From positions 9,486,001 to 9,550,000 of the forward strand of contig NC_134767.1 of assembly GCF_050436995.1 (NCBI RefSeq): a DNA stretch of 64,000 nucleotides, given 5' to 3'. Below are positions 58,568-64,000 of this stretch, piece after piece. Source of the stretch: Anticarsia gemmatalis. Taxonomy: Eukaryota; Arthropoda; Insecta; Lepidoptera; Erebidae. The first letter of the stretch is position 1. Every line of letters begins with the position of its first letter. Both the position numbers and the translations under genes were made by a program. The notes under the pieces were generated by a model. It saw only the letters and a list, made by a program, of their open reading frames with translations, made no database searches and had not been told where the DNA came from.

Positions 58568-58795
58568 CTCATAGCCAGTTGCGTTTACCGGTCGGTAAAC
58601 GATCTGTGGGTTAAGCAAACCTTGGCGCAGTCATTTCAAAGATGGATGACCGCATAGTGGTATTATACTGGGCGTCTCCGTGCTTCGGAGGGCACGTAAA
58701 AAGTCAGTCCCCGTTGTTGTCAACTAAGATAACAGTCGGCAAAGGCCTTTCAGGCGGCTTGAACAACTTTGACACTAGGTTGACCACTAACCATA
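58568..58795 (+). repeat. R1 dispersed repeat, full length
   Basis: CATAGCCAGTTGCGTTTACC, AGATGGATGACCGCATAGTG, TCCGTGCTTCGGAGGGCACG, GACACTAGGTTGACCACTAA. Confidence 0.78.
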
Positions 58796-59182
58796 CGATT
58801 TGTAGTAGTAGCCTACTTCTACAGCCATAAACAGTTGTATAAAATAATAAAATAAAAGCAAAAGTCGTACAAATACAGTATATTACCAAAATGGTAGGAT
58901 TTCGATGAATAAATCAACCTGTGTCGTTCAATTATAAAGTCCTGAACGAATTTGTGCACAGATTGAAACACTCTGAGGTTCTTCTGATAGATTTATTGTT
59001 TGCGAATTCGTTTATTTTGTTCTGAATTGTTGGGTTTTTGTCTTTTTGCCAAATATAAAAACCTGTGTATTATATTATTGTTCGGAAAGTTGACTATTCA
59101 AGTAGAGTTCGGCTCTAATCATTTTGTTTTTTGCCATCACGTTGTTACTAATTAGGGTGGGGTCACCACAATATAGTTAATA

Positions 59183-59262
59183 GATTAGGTTGGGGTAAAA
59201 GTCTTTTCGCATTATAGTATCTACATATGTATGAACTTGTAATAAAATCTCTTTTGCTTCAA
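59183..59262. repeat. Possible mariner-like terminal fragment
   Basis: TAGGTTGGGGTAAAAGTCTT and TCGCATTATAG, also seen at 62969-63015 (GGGGAAAAAGTCTTTTCGCA). Only one end is seen at each place. Confidence 0.45.
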
Positions 59263-59469
59263 GAATCTTTCAGTGAGCTCGTGCGGTAGCCAAATATCGA
59301 GCTTCGAGCTAATATATCAAAACATAAATAAATGTGTTGTGTGTTTGACGAATCAAATGTTTAATGATTTTAGAATTGGAACGAATTGAAGCGAAACTAT
59401 AATCTTTCATAGAAATTAAAGAGGGGCTAGCTTAAGACCTAAAATAAATCGTTGAGAAACGTAAAGATT

Positions 59470-59620
59470 ACTTTTTTTTATTTTATTTAATTTATTTATT
59501 ATACTTTTACAATTTACCTTAATCTATTAACTAGTTTACACCCGCCAAACTTATTAGTTTAACGGCGAGATTGCGCTTTTACTGACTGACATGACATACT
59601 TAAATAACTAAACAAACAAT
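59470..59620 (-). repeat. Poly(A)-tailed retroposon fragment
   Basis: Starts with a T-run, then CACCCGCCAAACTTATTAGT and GGCGAGATTGCGCTTTTACT. Related to 61795-61920 (CTCGCCAAGCTACACAGCTT, GGCGAGATACGCTCGTTTAC). Confidence 0.5.
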
Positions 59621-60934
59621 AATCAGTGAATTAAAATAAAATAACAAATATCAACAACAAAACTAAAAATTATACTTACTTGACAGCATACTCCATTTAA
59701 TAGATAAAGATTGCCCACATCTGCCTACCCCATAGCAACAAGCCATCATACAATGGCCTATAACGTGCTAATATAGTGATTAAACGCATGCCTGCATGAT
59801 ATTGACTGAACGTAGGCCGAAGACACAGTGATGACAAATGTGTGAAATGTTGGAATGTGCGCTATTTTTATTATTAACTTCATAACGTTAGGTTACGCTT
59901 TTATTGGGCTCTTGTTATAGCCAGTTACTTATATCTCCTTAGTTCCTAGATAAGCAAATTCTACTGCTTTTTTTGGTGCAGTAGTTACAGTGTTCGCCTT
60001 GCCACAACAACCACCAACCGCATCACGTGTGTTCGATTCCAAAACTTAAGTCCCATGTAATAGCGAGCCTATCGGCATACACTAGGCAAGTTTTCATTCT
60101 TCGGTTAAGAATTGAAAAATCTAATTTCAATAAAAAAAATTAACACCTGAATAGATAAACTACCGCTAAATGTACTCAGAAACCGAAGGTAAGAGCTCTT
60201 TCACCGACTCGGGTATCGAACCTGAGACCTCGTGGTCAGTAGAAGACACGCCCAAACCAGAAAAGCGTAATGTTCATATGTTTCTAAATGGTATCCTTTA
60301 CAAAATATTTTCAAAAGTTGTCCAGTCATTTGCCTGAGAAATCATGTAGACAATGGTGAGTCCCAGTTATAGTTTAGTTCTGGGTTGTAACATTTTGTAT
60401 TCAGTATGTACAGACCTCAATGTAATAATGTGCTTCGGTTACATGTAGTTAAGACAATTAGTATGTGGCGAACTGTCTGCTCTGATTGAACACTCAGACA
60501 CCTAAGTGCTCTTGTAACCAACATACTAATATTATAGACTTAGTATGAAATTGTATGGAAATAAAACTATTTATCAAATTGATCTATTTATATTACTGTA
60601 TGTAGTATGTAGTTATATGAAAATGGGTTGTAGTAATTTTTTACGTGAAAAAGTAACAACAAAAATATATTACCATTTTTTTTTGTTTTTAATATCAGTA
60701 GACTTAATAACTTTACAAATTAATGTTGATCATTACTAATGTAGGCAAATAAAAATTTTAAAAATATACATACCATTATGCTTTTATTTCCCTGAAGAAT
60801 AAGACAGAGATGAATTTCCGTTGATAAATTATGAAACTCCCCTCTTTAATAGTATGCAATGTTATAATAATCTATCAACCCTAGCCATGCGCTGCCTGCA
60901 GTCGCATAGGTACACTGCTGTAGTGCAATTGTGT

Positions 60935-61087
60935 ATTCTCTCGAGTATCGAGAGTTTGACATTTAAAATGTACTGCCAAAATAGTTCTTACGTAGCCCGG
61001 TAGAGGCGCTAAACAGATTTTCGTGTATAAAATTTCTCGATAGCTAGCTGGTTTTTGGTAGTCGATAGTAGTAGAGAATCGAGCTAC
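60935..61087. mobile_element. MITE with terminal inverted repeats
   Basis: Left end diverged (TATTCTCTCGAGTATCGAGA), core AAATGTACTGCCAAAATAGT, right end GATAGTAGTAGAGAATCGAG. Confidence 0.65.
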
Positions 61088-61794
61088 CGATCGCACCACA
61101 CAGGTAGCTATAATAGCATAAATAGAATAGCCAACGTTATATTTACTATAAGTAGTTTCATCAACAACTTACTAACAAGGCAGTCTCTTTCAAAATGAAA
61201 AGTTTGGAATAAACAGTTATTGTTTCATGTTTTCAGCTGTATTTATGAAGTAGAGTTTATGCGACTTCTTTAAAGTACTCCTGAAGTTTGTCTTCACAAA
61301 ATTATAGAGTTATTTATTTGTGTATATTTTTATTGTTTATCTGGTTGAAATGTCTGCAAAATTTATTTTGTTTTGGATACTGATTTACTGAAAAGAAAAG
61401 TTAAAAAAATATGAGTAATTAAAAAGGTGAAAGATATATGTGTATAACCGAACATCAAACTAACCACTTGCACCTGAACTGCACCTGAAACTGAAACCTT
61501 CGATTACTGGCTTAGGTAAAGGATAAAAGTAATTAATAATATAAAATTCAAAGTCCAAATTTTAAAATAAATTTGGTGAATAATCTAATTAAAAACATTA
61601 GTGTTAAGACTAAGAAATGATTCTTTTCTCATCTCCAAATAAGTCACGACAGTGCTTAATTTCCCAAGAGAAACATAATAAATAGTTTTTATCTCCAAAC
61701 TCATCCAAATAATCTTTCACTGGAAATTAAGTACCTAAATATTTATTTATAAGTTGATGATATAAAGTTCAATCCGACCAAAGACTTTAGCATT

Positions 61795-61920
61795 TTTTTT
61801 TTAAATCATTTATTCATATAATAGTACAAAATAATGTTTTACATGTATTCTCCTCGCCAAGCTACACAGCTTGTTGGCGAGATACGCTCGTTTACATTAT
61901 GTTATTATGTACATGTATGC
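61795..61920 (-). repeat. Poly(A)-tailed retroposon fragment
   Basis: T-run followed by CTCCTCGCCAAGCTACACAG and TTGGCGAGATACGC; partner of 59470-59620. Confidence 0.5.
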
Positions 61921-62059
61921 ATGAATTATGTTTAAAAATAGAAGAAATTAATAAAGTTCTTATATTTAAATATTAAAGTTACAATTAAACAAACATTACA
62001 ATCATTAAAATCAATCAATCATGATATAGTATTTTTTATACAGCGAAATAGCCAAGGTT

Positions 62060-62260
62060 AAGCCAGGATATGCAACCCTTGGCTTGGACACTCCACAGAT
62101 GGGTGACCGTTAGTGGTATTTAAACTGGATATCTTTGTGCTTCAGAGAGCACGTAAAACGTCGGTCACGGTTGTTGTCTACTAAGATAACAGTCGTTAAG
62201 CTATGTCAAATGCCTTTCGAGCAGCTTGAACCACTTTGACACTAGATTGATCACTAACTA
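62060..62260 (+). repeat. R1 dispersed repeat
   Basis: CACAGATGGGTGACCGTTAG, GAGAGCACGTAAAACGTCGG, GTCGTTAAGCTATGTCAAAT, TTTGACACTAGATTGATCAC. Confidence 0.72.
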
Positions 62261-63788
62261 TACGATAAAAAAGCGAAAGACACTAATAGAATCGATTGTC
62301 ACTTAAAAACTTCAACATCAGAATCAAATCTATGACACTTATACGTAGTAATACCATGTAATGACCACCTTAACTACTGCGCCACGTATACAAACACACT
62401 TTTTCACTATCAACAAATAAATTGTTTTTCTCTAACAAACAGTAAACCACAATACGACCGCAAAAGTTTCCAGTATTCGCAACAACGAAGTTAATCAGAT
62501 GAAAAGGTTTCTTTTGACCACAGAGTGTGGGGTAAATATTGTTCAGCAGTGGCCGTGGCCGTGGGCGTGGGACTACGTTTGATAAAACCATTAAAACTTT
62601 GTAATGAGGGTACAGACGCTTCTCTAGGGCTGGCGATAATTGAGAATTTGATACTGTGTTGTGTGGTGTTAATTTTTGTTTAAGAAGTATTTTTTTTATC
62701 GTCGTAATATTTTTTATTTAATTTTTATTAAAACCTTTCTTCAAAAATTATAATAAAATTTAAACAATGTTTAACTCTGTGATACTGTATCTCGAGTCGA
62801 AGAAAGTTCATTCTAATTTCTAAACTAAAATGCTAATTGTATATCAATGTTTATTGTATAACAACATTATTGTGTTGTTTGTACGTTATAGTAAGTCAAA
62901 TTTTGTTAAAAGAAATGTAAATATAAAAAGGCGTACCATTAGCATTTATACTCAATATTATATTATGTCGGGGAAAAAGTCTTTTCGCATTATGGTATGT
63001 ATGAACTTGCAATCAAATATTTATTTTTTGGACACGCTTAAACCAATGAACGAATTTTAATATTGGTACACAGATAGTTTATGATCTGGACTAACACAAA
63101 CTATATTTATACCCCAAGAAATTGTATCATGCATACTACGATGCTGATAACATCTACTCTCTTTATCACTATATTTTTTTTCATTTTACAAATAATCAGT
63201 TTTGTGGCAACCATGGCAACACTAGTATCTCACGTTGTGTTGTCGCGTTTATTAAATTAAACAGAATTAGTGTTGCCAACTGCCATATTCCTTCCAACTT
63301 GAGGATTTAGACGAGACCGCTGTAATCTCTTGTACTTGGGTGATCCTTTTGTTATATGTGCTTCAATGAAAACTTTCAAGGGAATTCGTAGGTATATCTA
63401 ACATATTTATCTACAAAATTGTTGTTTTTGAGGCAGTGGTGTTACATACATAGATACATAATATCACGCTTCTTATATACCAAGGGTAATTTCAGATGTG
63501 TATAGAAGATTCATCCGCGTTTCACCGTTTACAGTCTTAATCCCATGTTATAGAGGGTGAGTCTGTCCCTATATAACAAGCATATTACTATACCCCAGAT
63601 TGATATTGAGAATTACTAAAATAATTTAGAAAAATACAGAAAACACTAAAAAGACTTGCTAAAATATGGGTTGTTTTTTGTTTTTGGCAATCATTGCAAT
63701 CAAATACTACGATTACACTGGTATGTACTACCATAGTTCGTGTATTTTATACTAAGACGTAAATATTAACACTTCTAATAACAAAAAT

Positions 63789-63840
63789 CATCATCATCAT
63801 CTCAGCCGGGAATCGTCCACTGCTGGACAAAGGCCTAATA
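63789..63840 (-). mobile_element. LINE 3' end with ATC/GAT microsatellite tail
   Basis: In reverse it reads AGGCCTTTGTCCAGCAGTGG and CGATTCCCGGCTGAGATGAT with a (GAT)n tail, the 3' terminus of the same or a related LINE as at 52790. Confidence 0.55.
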
Positions 63841-64000
63841 ACAAAAATACTCTTGTAAAAAAAACATATCAAAAATGTCTAACTTTACACCGAAACCAAA
63901 AATTTAATCTAAAAAACCAGCATGGTAGAGTTTTCCGCATCACATAATGTAATTTTCGGACCTCAACGACTTAACATAAAAACTGGAGCCCAATAACAAA

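Larger units (their letters stand above)
56336..64000. other. Repeat-rich non-coding sequence
   Basis: No exon found. Holds R1 copies (58568-58795, 62060-62260), a MITE (60935-61087), poly(T)-headed repeats (59470-59620, 61795-61920), mariner-end-like fragments (59183-59262, 62969-63015), a solo hairpin arm (60147-60187) and a LINE tail at the right edge. An inverted pair TGGCAACACTA/TAGTGTTGCCA lies at about 63210-63285. Confidence 0.5.

Overview
The window looks like nuclear DNA of a moth or butterfly. It is AT-rich, with long introns, GT-AG splice sites and many short mobile elements of lepidopteran type: small Helitrons that start with TC and end in CTAG within A|T targets, tRNA-headed SINEs, hairpin MITEs, and a 5'-truncated non-LTR retrotransposon. 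There is no operon structure, no true tRNA or rRNA gene and no CRISPR array. All gene, exon and repeat calls come from reading the sequence; no alignment or database search was run.

Bases 1-9474 (+ strand) hold the 3' half of a Patj-like gene: the end of one PDZ domain (probably PDZ2), complete PDZ3 and PDZ4, and a short terminal exon with a stop. Bases 13449-29512 (+ strand) hold the 5' part of an inaD-like gene: a 1.5-kb exon coding an acidic linker, a coiled coil and two CxxC pairs, then a PDZ domain and a linker matching InaD PDZ1 and the sequence after it. The last PDZ4 exon of Patj (ends 8276, phase 0) is phase-compatible both with the Patj terminal exon (9334) and with the first inaD exon (13449). 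The locus can therefore be read as two adjacent genes or as one MUPP1/MPDZ-like transcription unit. As far as I recall, Patj and inaD are separate genes on different chromosome arms in Drosophila, so this arrangement is the most interesting biology here.

The rest of inaD (PDZ2 onward) is not in the window. After 29512 come more than 34 kb of probably intronic sequence, with one candidate cassette exon (50225-50368) and one CpG-rich possible promoter or first exon (about 38400-38640).

This downstream half is mostly repeats. The main element is a 5'-truncated autonomous Helitron on the minus strand (53712 to about 56335) with an intact Pif1-type helicase ORF. It carries a second copy of its own 3' end inside the coding region, flanked by an 85-bp duplication. 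At least five other dispersed families recur through the window: four small Helitron types, three SINEs, a roughly 170-bp TIR MITE, a roughly 200-bp family of unknown class with ten copies, and a SINE whose 3' tail matches the truncated LINE at 52490-52830.
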